A DNA stretch of 37,061 nucleotides from Treponema sp. Its GTDB lineage: Bacteria > Spirochaetota > Spirochaetia > Treponematales > Treponemataceae. Positions 22,735 to 30,907 of the stretch are shown one piece after another; position 1 is the stretch's first letter, and every line of letters begins with the position of its first letter. The notes beneath the pieces were generated by a model, which had not been told where the DNA came from, ran no database searches, and was given only the letters and a program-made list of their open reading frames with translations. The stretch lies in the NCBI GenBank assembly GCA_016293915.1, contig JAEDCY010000023.1, forward strand, positions 1 through 37,061, written 5' to 3'. The translations under genes were made by a program, and so were the position numbers.

Positions 22735-22840
22735 TTTAATACAAAACACAAATTTCGCGTCTTGTTGGTTTTAGAACCTCCGACGCAAAAATTCAAACGG
22801 TGCCGTTGGCATCCATTTATCTTAATGAAGGAGAACGCAT

Positions 22841-23080
22841 ATGTTCGCTAGTTACATTGATAACGCAAAAGTTTCATCTGCAATTATGACAACATTGACT
22901 CGCGGCGATTATACAAAAGCCACCAGAACGACATTGTCTACATATGCACTTCCTGTAATTACAGACATAAATGGAAAAGCTACAGCAGACGATCAGAATG
23001 GATTTACAAAAGAGATGTATGTCCAAAGAATTTTTGTGATAAGGAGATTAGACCAATGGAGACTTTCAAGACTTTCTTAA
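22841..23080 (+). CDS. tiny protein of Xre module 3
   Basis: A 79-residue protein: MFASYIDNAKVSSAIMTTLT, then TYALPVITDINGKATADDQN and a basic end. AAGGAG lies 8 bp before the ATG. It overlaps the start of the Xre gene by 25 bp, so translation of the two is likely coupled, or the natural stop has drifted. No family recognised; it is not similar to the tiny proteins of modules 1 and 2 by eye. Confidence 0.55.
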   Translation: MFASYIDNAKVSSAIMTTLTRGDYTKATRTTLSTYALPVITDINGKATADDQNGFTKEMYVQRIFVIRRLDQWRLSRLS

Positions 23081-23337
23081 GACCAGTTATTGACTTAAAG
23101 GGTACTGGTGCCCAAATCAAACGACTCAGAAAATTACGTGGATACTCTGTTCACGACCTGCAGGTGATATTCGGTTTTGATTATCCTCAGGCAATCTATG
23201 CCTGGGAGCAGGGTAAGAACGCTCCAACAATCGATAATCTTCTTGTCCTCTCTTATCTGTTTGATGTAAACATTTCTGAAATAGTTGTTTCATCAAATAT
23301 CGAAATCAAGCTTTATAACGCTGAAAAGACAGCATGA
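23056..23337 (+). CDS. short Xre-type HTH protein, module 3
   Basis: A 93-residue protein: FLRPVIDLKGTGAQIKRLRK, YSVHDLQVIFGFDYPQAIYA, WEQGKNAPTIDNLLVLSYLF, ending in NISEIVVSSNIEIK. It shares the IYAWExGKxxPxIDN signature with the module 1 protein and closely resembles that of module 2. AAGGAG is placed correctly for ATG 23056. It is probably a sequence-specific DNA-binding protein, and the three paralogues may cross-regulate. Confidence 0.8.
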   Translation: METFKTFLRPVIDLKGTGAQIKRLRKLRGYSVHDLQVIFGFDYPQAIYAWEQGKNAPTIDNLLVLSYLFDVNISEIVVSSNIEIKLYNAEKTA

Positions 23338-23350
23338 ATGGAGTAGTGGA

Positions 23351-23575
23351 ATGAAAAACAATTTCAGATGGCATAAGGAACAGATAAACGGCAAGTGGTA
23401 CTCAGTTTGTGATCACGAGCATGTTCCTATGATTGAACATACAAAAGATGATAAATACAAAGTCCGCAACTGCAACGGCAAAGCGATTCTACACGAAAGC
23501 TTTGCTGATGCAGAAAAACTCGCAATTGAAACTTACAAAAAGTTTGAAAAGTTTAATAAGAGTTTTGAGGGGTAA
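23351..23575 (+). CDS. small hypothetical protein
   Basis: A 74-residue hydrophilic protein: NFRWHKEQINGKWYSVCDHE, VPMIEHTKDDKYKVRNCNGK and KKFEKFNKSFEG at the end. It looks like a small beta-rich domain, and the Cys/His-containing CDHEH segment might bind metal. ATG 23351 has GGAGTAGTGG upstream. It lies 13 bp after the Xre gene, so probably the third gene of that operon. Confidence 0.6.
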   Translation: MKNNFRWHKEQINGKWYSVCDHEHVPMIEHTKDDKYKVRNCNGKAILHESFADAEKLAIETYKKFEKFNKSFEG

Positions 23576-23654
23576 GTACAGAGTCTTATAAACTGCCTGC
23601 GTCAATGTAGCGATTCATAACACTTATGTATTCTTAGTGTTTTATAAAATACAT

Positions 23655-24425
23655 TTATTTCAGAGCTTTTTTTAACTCATCAGCAACTTTTAAGGCAAGC
23701 TCAAAGCTTGAAATCTGATTCTTTTTTTCTTCATCAGTTCCAAGTGTTGCTCTGTTCCAGCTTAAATCATTTAATAAATCACCGCCAAAGAAGAAAGGAT
23801 AAAAATCAATTTTTCTAAAATCACATACAGCCTGCAATCCTGAACATTCCATCTCTACACAAATGCAGCCATCTTCTTTTCTGGCATTTCTATTATTAAT
23901 TGTTTCGCGGTAAATTGCATCGGTTGTCCAGGTCTTACCAGTGACATAATCAACATTCAATTTGTCAAAAATTGATACAAGTTCTGAGCTTTTATTGATT
24001 TCGATATAATCCTGTGTTGGAGCAAAATGATAAGAAAAACCTTCATCTCTATATGCGCTGGTAGGAACAATAATTTTTCCATTACACTTTTTCTCGTCAA
24101 GAATTCCGCATGAACCAAAGAAGATAAACTTAGAAGCGCCAGTAAGACATCTTACTTCATCAATAATACATCCGGCACTAGCCGCACCTATCGGAGACAT
24201 ATAAAAAAGAACGTTAAAATCTTCGAGCAGATAAATCGTAATTCTGCCATTTGCAGTTCCTGCATATGCGACTTTAGAACATTTATAATGCTTGATTACC
24301 TTGTCATGTACCGCATGAGAAAAAGTTGCAATACAGATATCTGCAATTTTTTTATGTTCTCCATAAACTTTCTCTGGTGTAATCAGAGATTCAGATTCAT
24401 TATCAAAACTTTGTTCTATACTCAT
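23655..24425 (-). CDS. nucleoside phosphorylase/nucleosidase-family protein
   Basis: A 256-residue protein of the PNP_UDP_1 superfamily: VAYAGTANGRITIYLLE (about residues 51-67), FFGSCGILDEK near 99, a central IIVPTSAYRDEGFSYHF, the substrate-binding VEMECSGLQAV near 195 and GGDLLND near 215. It splits the N-glycosidic bond of a nucleoside or nucleotide. As the third gene of an AbiE operon (4-bp overlap with the toxin gene) it may be an extra effector or detoxifier instead of a housekeeping salvage enzyme; that is inference. Confidence 0.8.
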   Translation of the reverse strand: MSIEQSFDNESESLITPEKVYGEHKKIADICIATFSHAVHDKVIKHYKCSKVAYAGTANGRITIYLLEDFNVLFYMSPIGAASAGCIIDEVRCLTGASKFIFFGSCGILDEKKCNGKIIVPTSAYRDEGFSYHFAPTQDYIEINKSSELVSIFDKLNVDYVTGKTWTTDAIYRETINNRNARKEDGCICVEMECSGLQAVCDFRKIDFYPFFFGGDLLNDLSWNRATLGTDEEKKNQISSFELALKVADELKKALK

Positions 24426-25420
24426 TTTTTTAGTCCGTTGATTTCATCTTCGAGTTTCTTTATTGTTGAAAGAACTTCTTCAAAGTATGGAATCTCACCA
24501 TACATCATATTATTCATATCATTATAGTCGGCTTTCAAAGCAGAAAGACTCTTCTCATTTGGATAGAGCATAAAACTTCCAGGGACTGCGTCTTCAAACT
24601 TAGCCCAGCCACGATTATAGAAAGTCATAGTAAAACGTCTGACTTCTTCAAGTAAATCAAGGGAATCAAAAGCTTCCTGTTTTACAAAACTAGAATACAT
24701 CTTATAAAGATCATAATAATGCCTTGAATAATGACGTGGAACTTTGCCATCAACTCTATGAGCTTCTTGATGCATAATAACAGCTTTTTCCCAGAATGTT
24801 CTTACAGGTCTTGTAATTAAAACCGGGAAATCAGGCTTATCAAAAAGATTCGGATATTTTTGGGCAATAAAACTTGAAAGCATAATTGATTCACAAGGAG
24901 TCCATGCTGCAAGTGGTCCAATTTCAAGTTTTACTGCATTCGGAATATAGGAATCAGAATGATTTGTTGGATATTCCAGATAGATTGCAAGCTCTTTTTC
25001 TTCCAAACGTTCTTTAAACGGAATATTTGTTTCTTTTTTCAAATCATTCATAATTGATGGAATAAGCTTGTTCTTATAAAACTGTATTGCCTTTGCGTTA
25101 AGCTTTTCAGCCATCTTTTCTTTCTGGCTCTTACTTTCAAGATGGATAATCTCTTCTAAGTTTTCACCTATGACTTCTGATTTTAAAACTACATCAATAT
25201 CTTCAGAAAAGCGATTTATAAGACCATATCCTTTTGAAAGACTCGTTCCACCTTTGAACTCAAAATAATTTTTGAACTCGGAACGGGAAAACAAATAATC
25301 CAGAATATAACTTACATATAAATCTTTTTCTATAATTACTCCTGGAAGTTTCATTGAAGTTGCAACATCAACAATTACATCATCAATATCTTCAAGAGAA
25401 TTCTTTAAAAACTTCAACAT
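24422..25420 (-). CDS. AbiEii-family nucleotidyltransferase toxin, second system
   Basis: A 332-residue protein: VIIEKDLYVSYILDYLF near 29, then the nucleotidyltransferase motif FEFKGGTSLSKGYGLINRFS (about residues 54-73) and catalytic EDIDVVL. VRTFWEKAVIMHQEAHR (about 205-221) is typical of the family (Pfam nucleotidyl transferase AbiEii toxin). It is predicted to modify nucleic acid, perhaps tRNA, when unneutralised. Middle gene of a three-gene leftward operon: antitoxin, toxin, nucleosidase. It is distant in sequence from the first AbiEii at 19015. Confidence 0.88.
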   Translation of the reverse strand: MLKFLKNSLEDIDDVIVDVATSMKLPGVIIEKDLYVSYILDYLFSRSEFKNYFEFKGGTSLSKGYGLINRFSEDIDVVLKSEVIGENLEEIIHLESKSQKEKMAEKLNAKAIQFYKNKLIPSIMNDLKKETNIPFKERLEEKELAIYLEYPTNHSDSYIPNAVKLEIGPLAAWTPCESIMLSSFIAQKYPNLFDKPDFPVLITRPVRTFWEKAVIMHQEAHRVDGKVPRHYSRHYYDLYKMYSSFVKQEAFDSLDLLEEVRRFTMTFYNRGWAKFEDAVPGSFMLYPNEKSLSALKADYNDMNNMMYGEIPYFEEVLSTIKKLEDEINGLKK

Positions 25421-25423
25421 ATC

Positions 25424-26023
25424 CTATACTCCAATCTTTTTTATATATTCATAAATCCAGGCCGGTACCCTTTTACACTCATCAAGCAAAGCCTTCTTTT
25501 CATCATCGGTTAGAATTTCCTTTAAGGTCTGCAAAACATTAGAAGTAATATTTTCTTCTCCCAGAGTCTTAAAAGCCTGAATTACTAGAGCAGATTTTGA
25601 AGACATACCACCAAGCAGTCTGTTAGTCGTATGCTTAAACTTTAACTTCATTCCGTAGATTTCATATTCGCGATATGGACCATTACTTAAGTATTCATAG
25701 CAGGCCGGAACCTGAGTTGAAAGATGCAGCATATTAAGTGCAATATCGCCCGAAGGAATAATATTCCAGGCAAACTTTTCTGCAATTTTATTTGCAACAT
25801 CAGGAATTGATGAAGGAACATTCTTATTTAAAAGTTTTGAAAACTTAGGCTTTGAATAAATGCCGTCTATAACTCTAACAATTTCTCCATTCTTTTCCAT
25901 ACGCTGCAAAATTTTTTTTGCCGTACCATAAGAAGCATAATTAACCAGTTCATTAATAGAGAACAAACTGCCTTCCTGGGCCTGAGAAAGATACTCTTTT
26001 ATAGCTGAAGTTGAATTATTCAT
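25424..26023 (-). CDS. AbiEi-family antitoxin (DUF6088 type)
   Basis: A 199-residue protein. The N-terminal winged helix is visible as FSINELVNYASYGTAKKILQ followed by RMEKNGEIVRVIDGIYSKP (about residues 18-58). The C-terminal domain contains IIPSGDIALNMLHLSTQVPA. It neutralises the toxin and represses the operon. ATG 26023 is preferred (AAGTGAG upstream); a GTG at 26029 is possible. It ends 3 bp before the toxin gene. Twin operator-like repeats lie upstream at 26051-26112. Confidence 0.85.
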   Translation of the reverse strand: MNNSTSAIKEYLSQAQEGSLFSINELVNYASYGTAKKILQRMEKNGEIVRVIDGIYSKPKFSKLLNKNVPSSIPDVANKIAEKFAWNIIPSGDIALNMLHLSTQVPACYEYLSNGPYREYEIYGMKLKFKHTTNRLLGGMSSKSALVIQAFKTLGEENITSNVLQTLKEILTDDEKKALLDECKRVPAWIYEYIKKIGV

Positions 26024-26050
26024 ACTCACTTTTACTTGTCCCTATAATTA

Positions 26051-26112
26051 TACTGTTTTGGGGACAAATTACAAGAAAAAATTGTTTCCAAAAGTGTATA
26101 GTTTTGGGGACA
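26051..26112 (-). promoter_or_regulatory. AbiE operator region with two direct repeats
   Basis: On the leftward strand TGTCCCCAAAAC-A/T-N-TA occurs at 26051-26066 and again at 26097-26112, 46 bp apart. The proximal copy lies just before a TATAAT (26044-26050 region), fitting AbiEi autoregulation. Confidence 0.6.
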
Positions 26113-26156
26113 TGCAAGCGTTTATCGTTTTTATGATTTCTGTTTTCATCCCCATT

Positions 26157-26181
26157 TTTTCGCACCAAATTTTCCGTGATT
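26157..26181 (+). repeat. 25-bp dispersed repeat, copy 2
   Basis: Same sequence as the copy at 14744 except C at the variable position. It lies 33 bp before the box promoter of the RlaP operon. Confidence 0.7.
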
Positions 26182-26213
26182 CCTCATCCTTCAATTGATA
26201 AATTCAAGTATGA

Positions 26214-26247
26214 CTTTAATGCTTTTTAAAAAGGCAGAAGTTATAGT
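26214..26247 (+). promoter_or_regulatory. CTTTAATG-box promoter of the RlaP operon
   Basis: CTTTAATG (26214-26221), 20 nt, TATAGT (26242-26247). The ATG at 26263 follows only about 10 nt after the likely mRNA start. Confidence 0.6.
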
Positions 26248-26262
26248 TGAGGTGAGGCTAAA

Positions 26263-27126
26263 ATGAACGAAAATGAAATCACTCTTTCTATAAAAGAAAA
26301 ACTTACTCAAATAGAGCAACGCGAAAATATCCGTATTTTGTATGCATGTGAAAGTGGCTCCCGTGCCTGGGGATTTGCAAGCCCTGATTGCAAGGCTGAA
26401 ACTTGTTATTCAGCCTGCAAAACGGCTGAGTCAAGGCCGAAGAGCGTAGCGTGCCTTGACCAGACGTATTCTGACTATGATGTTCGTTTCATTTTCGTTC
26501 GTCCAGTTGAGGATTATCTTCGAGTAAAAGAACTGCCTGACTTTATTGATGCAGAACTGAATGAAGTTTACGACATCAATGGTTGGGATTTGAAGAAGTT
26601 CTTCAAGCAGCTTTATAAATCAAATCCAGTTCTTTTTGAATGGGCAAACTCACCGATTTTTTACAGAACAACACAGGAGTGGGAGAGTGTAAAGGCAATT
26701 ATGAAGGAGTATGTTCTCCAGGTTGCAATGATTCATCATTATCGAGGAATGGCAAAAAGCAATGTTCGAAGCAATTTCTCTACAACTGAAGTTGTTCTAA
26801 AGAAATATCTGTATGTACTTCGTCCGGTTCTGGCTTGCGTATGGATTATGCAGAAGCATACTGTTCCACCTACAGAGTTTATGAAACTTGTAGAGGAAGT
26901 TTTGCCAGAGGAATTAAAAGTATTGGCAGATGAACTGCTTGCTGTAAAAATGAAATCTGGAGAAAAGGAGAAGGGGACTAGAATCCCACAGATAGATTTG
27001 TTAATTGAGTCAAAACTTAATGAGGCGACTGTATTTCCGGTTACTGATGAAGTACAGGAGAATTATGAAAAGCTGGACAAACTGTTTTTAGAAATAGTTC
27101 AAGCGGGCGTTGCGGGCGGCGTTTGA
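26263..27126 (+). CDS. rlaP: RlaP RNA-repair nucleotidyltransferase with in-frame repeat insertion
   Basis: A 287-residue polymerase-beta-fold nucleotidyltransferase of the RlaP family (RNA-repair-associated). The active-site motif CESGSRAWGFASPD (about residues 29-42) should run straight into SDYDVRFIFV. Here 27 extra residues (43-69) separate them, encoded by an 81-bp palindromic repeat. The rest is typical: DINGWDLKKFFKQLYKSNPV, FEWANSPI. The C-terminus (QAGVAGGV) runs into another GC-rich palindromic element. RlaP is thought to add nucleotides to damaged RNA ends. It heads an operon with a primase-like gene and two WYL regulators. Confidence 0.85.
   Translation: MNENEITLSIKEKLTQIEQRENIRILYACESGSRAWGFASPDCKAETCYSACKTAESRPKSVACLDQTYSDYDVRFIFVRPVEDYLRVKELPDFIDAELNEVYDINGWDLKKFFKQLYKSNPVLFEWANSPIFYRTTQEWESVKAIMKEYVLQVAMIHHYRGMAKSNVRSNFSTTEVVLKKYLYVLRPVLACVWIMQKHTVPPTEFMKLVEEVLPEELKVLADELLAVKMKSGEKEKGTRIPQIDLLIESKLNEATVFPVTDEVQENYEKLDKLFLEIVQAGVAGGV
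26389..26469 (+). repeat. palindromic repeat family 1, copy b (inside rlaP)
   Basis: 81 bp = 27 codons, open in the gene's frame. Hairpin 1 GGCTGAA/TTCAGCC between TGCA and TGCA; hairpin 2 CGGCTG/CAGACG enclosing GTCAAGGC/GCCTTGAC. Removing it leaves SPDSDYD, the expected family sequence. Confidence 0.85.
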
Positions 27127-27190
27127 GCCCGCTAGAGGGGGTAGCGTAAGACCGCTTGCGGGCTGAAGCGAGGGGCAGGCGCCCCTTCAG
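27104..27190 (+). repeat. GC-rich palindromic element between rlaP and the next gene
   Basis: Contains GCGGGC/GCCCGC around the rlaP stop codon, a second CGCTTGCGGGC segment and GAAGCGAGGGGC with GCCCCTTC. Its base composition is far above its surroundings. It overlaps the last codons of rlaP and the leader of the next gene, stopping just before AGGAGG. Confidence 0.6.
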
Positions 27191-27199
27191 GAGGAAACA

Positions 27200-28099
27200 A
27201 TGGCTGAATATTACAACATGATTTTAGATGAAGAAGAACTCCATTGGTTCTTTGATCATATCATTCAAAAGCCTCTCGAATATGAAACTTATATGATTAT
27301 GCTGGCCTGCCGTGGTAAGAAGCTTACGGACGAGGAACGCGAATATACAAAGGTTGGTGCCCGCGGTGAAATGATGCGTGAAGAGCTGATTCGCTGTAAG
27401 GGAGGTCTTAAACAGGAATGGAATTTCGATATCTACAGACAGGCCTTTTATACATACAACTGTGATAAGCGTTCTCTTTTATCTCCAGCCAGAGTCCCAT
27501 ATCCAGAACATGCAATGGTTGTTTATTCTGTGGTGAATCCGACTAACGAAATTGACTGCATCGAAGATACCTTTGAGCATTACAACAAGGAGCGCAAAAA
27601 TCTTACTGCTGCAATTCTTCGCGGTTCAAAGCCTGGGATACAGGATCATCTTGTTAAGATGCCTAAGGTTTTTGAGCATATGAAAAGCTGTCATGCCTCT
27701 CACACAAGCCGCCGTATCTGGTTAGATTTTGATATGGATATCAAAAAGGAATGTCGAACTACCGAAGTTTTCGAAGAAGCTTATACTGCACTTCATAGGG
27801 CAGGAGAAAAGCTTTTTGGTCTTGGTAACTTTGCGATCGTACAGACAAGTGGTGGTTATCATACTCTGGTCAGAAAGGAATGTCTTACTTTCAATCCGAA
27901 TAACTTTCTAAAAGAAGTTTATGAGGAAGCTGATAATTCAAAACTTTCAGACTATGTAGATGAGTTTGTTGCAAACGATTCCAGCCACAAAAGCAAGGAT
28001 GGAAACAACATCATAAAACGTTCGGCTCTTATTCCAACCCCTGGTTGCCGCCAGTATGACTCTTATCCGGTAGTAGTGAATAAAGAGGATTTTGACTGA
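27200..28099 (+). CDS. archaeo-eukaryotic primase-like protein (tentative)
   Basis: A 299-residue protein. RRIWLDFDMD (about residues 170-179) resembles the hhDhD metal-binding motif, and IVQTSGGYHTLVRKE (about 213-227) the sGxxH motif, of archaeo-eukaryotic primase/polymerase proteins. ALIPTPGCRQYDSYP near the end is a third conserved-looking block. No helicase or zinc domain is attached. AGGAGG precedes the ATG. Set between RlaP and WYL regulators, it may extend or prime RNA during repair. The assignment rests on motifs seen by eye and could be wrong. Confidence 0.55.
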   Translation: MAEYYNMILDEEELHWFFDHIIQKPLEYETYMIMLACRGKKLTDEEREYTKVGARGEMMREELIRCKGGLKQEWNFDIYRQAFYTYNCDKRSLLSPARVPYPEHAMVVYSVVNPTNEIDCIEDTFEHYNKERKNLTAAILRGSKPGIQDHLVKMPKVFEHMKSCHASHTSRRIWLDFDMDIKKECRTTEVFEEAYTALHRAGEKLFGLGNFAIVQTSGGYHTLVRKECLTFNPNNFLKEVYEEADNSKLSDYVDEFVANDSSHKSKDGNNIIKRSALIPTPGCRQYDSYPVVVNKEDFD

Positions 28100-28119
28100 G
28101 ATCGGTGGTATAATTAAGT

Positions 28120-29412
28120 ATGGCATACTCGGAGCTGATTAAAAATCTAGATACTCTCAGAACTTATATCCGCAGTTTTTATATCTATGGATTTAAAACG
28201 AGGGATCAGTTTTTTGGTAAGAGTCCGCGTACTTACGATGATGAAAAACGCCGTCTGGAAAATTATCTGGACGGTTATATGACCTTTCGCCCGGATGAAA
28301 ACGGGAAGGTAACTTTTCTTTCAATCGATAGCCGTCATACTACTCACAATCCTTTGTACAAAATCTTCAAGGCAAAATCCTTTACCGCAATGGATATCTC
28401 GCTTCATTTTATGCTGATGGATATTCTGGCGGACGGTTCGAAGAAGACCTTAAATCAACTGCTGGACGAAATTAATGATACCTATCTTAATGATTTCTCG
28501 TCTGAAATATTGCCCGAAGAATCCAGCCTCAGAAAGAAGCTGAAGGAATATGAAGAATTAGGTTTAATCTCGTCAGAAAAAGATGGGAAGACAATGCTAT
28601 ATTTCCGTAATCCGATGACTGATTTGGATGGATTGGAAGATGCACTGTCCTTCTTTTCAGAGATTGCTCCTTGTGGTGTTACGGGCAGCTTCCTCTTTGA
28701 TAAACTTTCTGGTGACGTTCAGAAGGAAAGCGAGGTATTCCAATTTAAGCATCATTACATTACCTCCTCAATTGAATCAGATTTTGTAGAACAGGTTTTT
28801 GAAGCAATCCGGGAGCACCGCTATCTTACAATTGAACAGCGGCGTGCTGAGGACGACAGAACTTTCCCCAATGAAGTTATTCCGCTGATGATTTATCAGA
28901 GTACTCAGGGTGGCCGTATGTATTTGATGGCTTACCGCCCGAGAGGTAAATATTTTCTTGCTCTCAGATTTGATTACATAATTGGCATGACGACTGGCGG
29001 CAAGTATGCAGGCTTTGAGCAGAAGAGGGCAGAGTTTGAAGAACTTAGAAAACATATATGGGGAGTGGCCTTAAAGCAGAACAAGAAACATAACGACACA
29101 ACAACTGTGCACGTAACCTTCCGCGTTCATTTTGAAGAGGAAGAGAAGTTCATTTATCAGCGACTTTTGCGGGAAAAACGCTGCGGTAGTGTAACGCTGC
29201 TGGATGATAACAATGCTCAATTTGATGCAGATGTTTTTGATCCTCAGGAAATAATTCCTTGGGCAAGAAGCTTTATTTGTAGGATTACTTTCTTTGATTG
29301 TTCTGAAAAATATATTGCTCGACGGTTCTATGGCGATATTCGTAAAATGTATCGCTTGTATTCTGAGGAAGATGTAGACTTCACGAAGGAGGCAGACGAT
29401 GCTATTCAGTGA
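28120..29412 (+). CDS. WYL-domain transcriptional regulator 1
   Basis: A 430-residue protein. The N-terminal helical and winged-helix part (DISLHFMLMDILADGSKKTL near residue 92, then SSLRKKLKEYEELGLI) precedes a WYL domain: IREHRYLTIEQRR near 227, MYLMAYRPRGKYFLALRFDY (about 267-286), and a C-terminal extension. WYL domains bind ligands, possibly nucleic-acid fragments or cyclic nucleotides, and regulate defence and repair operons. No strong ribosome binding site. Its last 14 bp overlap the next gene. Confidence 0.85.
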   Translation: MAYSELIKNLDTLRTYIRSFYIYGFKTRDQFFGKSPRTYDDEKRRLENYLDGYMTFRPDENGKVTFLSIDSRHTTHNPLYKIFKAKSFTAMDISLHFMLMDILADGSKKTLNQLLDEINDTYLNDFSSEILPEESSLRKKLKEYEELGLISSEKDGKTMLYFRNPMTDLDGLEDALSFFSEIAPCGVTGSFLFDKLSGDVQKESEVFQFKHHYITSSIESDFVEQVFEAIREHRYLTIEQRRAEDDRTFPNEVIPLMIYQSTQGGRMYLMAYRPRGKYFLALRFDYIIGMTTGGKYAGFEQKRAEFEELRKHIWGVALKQNKKHNDTTTVHVTFRVHFEEEEKFIYQRLLREKRCGSVTLLDDNNAQFDADVFDPQEIIPWARSFICRITFFDCSEKYIARRFYGDIRKMYRLYSEEDVDFTKEADDAIQ

Positions 29413-30337
29413 AATCTATAGTGCCTATTACAATACCGTTGCCTCAATAATCTCCTGCAGCCAGCAGGGAAAACTGGATTCTGATTTGCTTTTCAAAATT
29501 GTAAAAGAATCTGCTTTCCCTGAAAGCTTTATGACAATTGGCAGTGCCTTAGAAACTGGAAAGTGGCCTTTGGTTAAAAAGGACTACAGCACAAATATTC
29601 AGAACATTCCCACAATGCCTCTTTCGATTTTGCAGAAGAGATGGCTTAAAGCTCTTTGCAATGATAAGCGAATCCGTCTTTTTGTAAGTGATGAGGTTCT
29701 TGAGCGGCTTAAAAATCAGCTTCAGGATGTTGAACCGCTTTTTACAGAAAACGATTATTATCTTTATGATAAATACTCTGATGGAGACCCCTATGACGAT
29801 TCCGAATACATCAAAAACTTCCGAACTGTACTAGAAGCTATTCATCAGAAAAAAACTATAAGCGTAGAATACACCGGTCGTTTTGGACAGCAAAAAAGAT
29901 TTATCTGTGCTCCTTGTAAAATTGAATACTCAGAAAAGGATGATAAATTCCGTATTATCTCAAAGGTTAGGAATCGTCATTCAATATTAAATATCGCAAG
30001 AATCAATTCCTGTGAAGTGACAGAAAACTCAAAGGTTGATGATATTTCCGAGGAAGACTTGCCAGATAACAGACGAACAAGCGTAACTCTCGAAATCTAT
30101 GACGAGCGAAAAGCAATGGAAAGAGTAATGCTTGCCTTTGCTCACTTCGAAAAAAGTGCTGTCCAAGTCAGTGATGAAGTATATCGGCTTACTCTAAATT
30201 ATGACAGCTTCGATGAAATAGAACTTGTTGTCCGCGTTTTAAGCTTTGGTCCTATGGTAAAGGTTCTGGAACCGGAAAGCTTTAGGAATCTTATACAGGA
30301 ACGGATTTCTAAACAAATTGAATTGATGAAGAATTAA
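29399..30337 (+). CDS. WYL-domain transcriptional regulator 2
   Basis: A 312-residue protein. Its N-terminus is divergent; the WYL core spans about residues 145-205 (IHQKKTISVEYTGRFGQQKR, CAPCKIEYSEKDDKFRIISK), followed by a WYL C-terminal extension (VRVLSFGPMVKVLEPESFRN). It overlaps gene 28120 by 14 bp with GAAGGAGG in front, so the two are translated together and may form a heteromer. This is a candidate sensor for the eight-copy box promoter family, but nothing in the sequence proves that. Confidence 0.85.
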   Translation: MLFSEIYSAYYNTVASIISCSQQGKLDSDLLFKIVKESAFPESFMTIGSALETGKWPLVKKDYSTNIQNIPTMPLSILQKRWLKALCNDKRIRLFVSDEVLERLKNQLQDVEPLFTENDYYLYDKYSDGDPYDDSEYIKNFRTVLEAIHQKKTISVEYTGRFGQQKRFICAPCKIEYSEKDDKFRIISKVRNRHSILNIARINSCEVTENSKVDDISEEDLPDNRRTSVTLEIYDERKAMERVMLAFAHFEKSAVQVSDEVYRLTLNYDSFDEIELVVRVLSFGPMVKVLEPESFRNLIQERISKQIELMKN

Positions 30338-30376
30338 ATAATATAAAAGAAAACTTCACATTCAGAAGGAAAAGAC

Positions 30377-30880
30377 ATGGCTATATTGAAATATGAAGAT
30401 TTAGAATTAGAGTTTATTCCAATGAAATTTATTGACTGGGGTACTTGGCCTGAGTGGAGCTTTAAGGTTTGTTTGAAATGGAAAGGGATTCCTGTTCTTA
30501 ACGAAAAAGTGATGAAACGACACGGTAATTTTTGGTCTATGGGGAAAGAAGGGGGAGTTGTTGCGAGCGAACAAGATAAATTGCTCCTGCTTGAGGATTT
30601 TGACGCTTGTATAAAAGATAAAAAAACAAGGATTTGGGAATCTCATCCTGATCCTGATATGTCAGTATCGATTTTTCCAGATAGAGCATTTCCTTATCTT
30701 GAAGAGGTTGAAGTAGGGGTTTATTCAATAATTATTAGTCCTGATGCATATCAATTTAAGGATACAGATTGTTATATGGGTTATTCGGGAGTTTCCTTTG
30801 TAATGGTTGTTGAAAATCTAGAATTTGAAAAATTTGTATCAGATCTTAAAAAAGAATTCGAACAGCTTAAAGATAATTAA
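30377..30880 (+). CDS. hypothetical protein, possibly immunity-like
   Basis: A 167-residue acidic protein with many aromatic residues: FIDWGTWPEWSFKVCLKWKG, FWSMGKEGGVVASEQDKLLL, ESHPDPDMSVSIFPD. No membrane segment or catalytic motif. It resembles small beta-rich cytosolic proteins of the immunity or DUF type, but no family can be named. AGAAGGA lies about 8 bp before the ATG. The 39-bp gap to the WYL gene suggests the same operon. Confidence 0.65.
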   Translation: MAILKYEDLELEFIPMKFIDWGTWPEWSFKVCLKWKGIPVLNEKVMKRHGNFWSMGKEGGVVASEQDKLLLLEDFDACIKDKKTRIWESHPDPDMSVSIFPDRAFPYLEEVEVGVYSIIISPDAYQFKDTDCYMGYSGVSFVMVVENLEFEKFVSDLKKEFEQLKDN

Positions 30881-30883
30881 AGA

Positions 30884-30907
30884 TTTTCGCACCAAATTTT
30901 CCGTGAT
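30884..30907 (+). repeat. 24-25-bp dispersed repeat, copy 3
   Basis: Third copy of the element at 14744 and 26157. Here its end (GTGATA, 30903-30908) lies 17 nt before TATAGT, the place of a -35 box. Confidence 0.7.
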
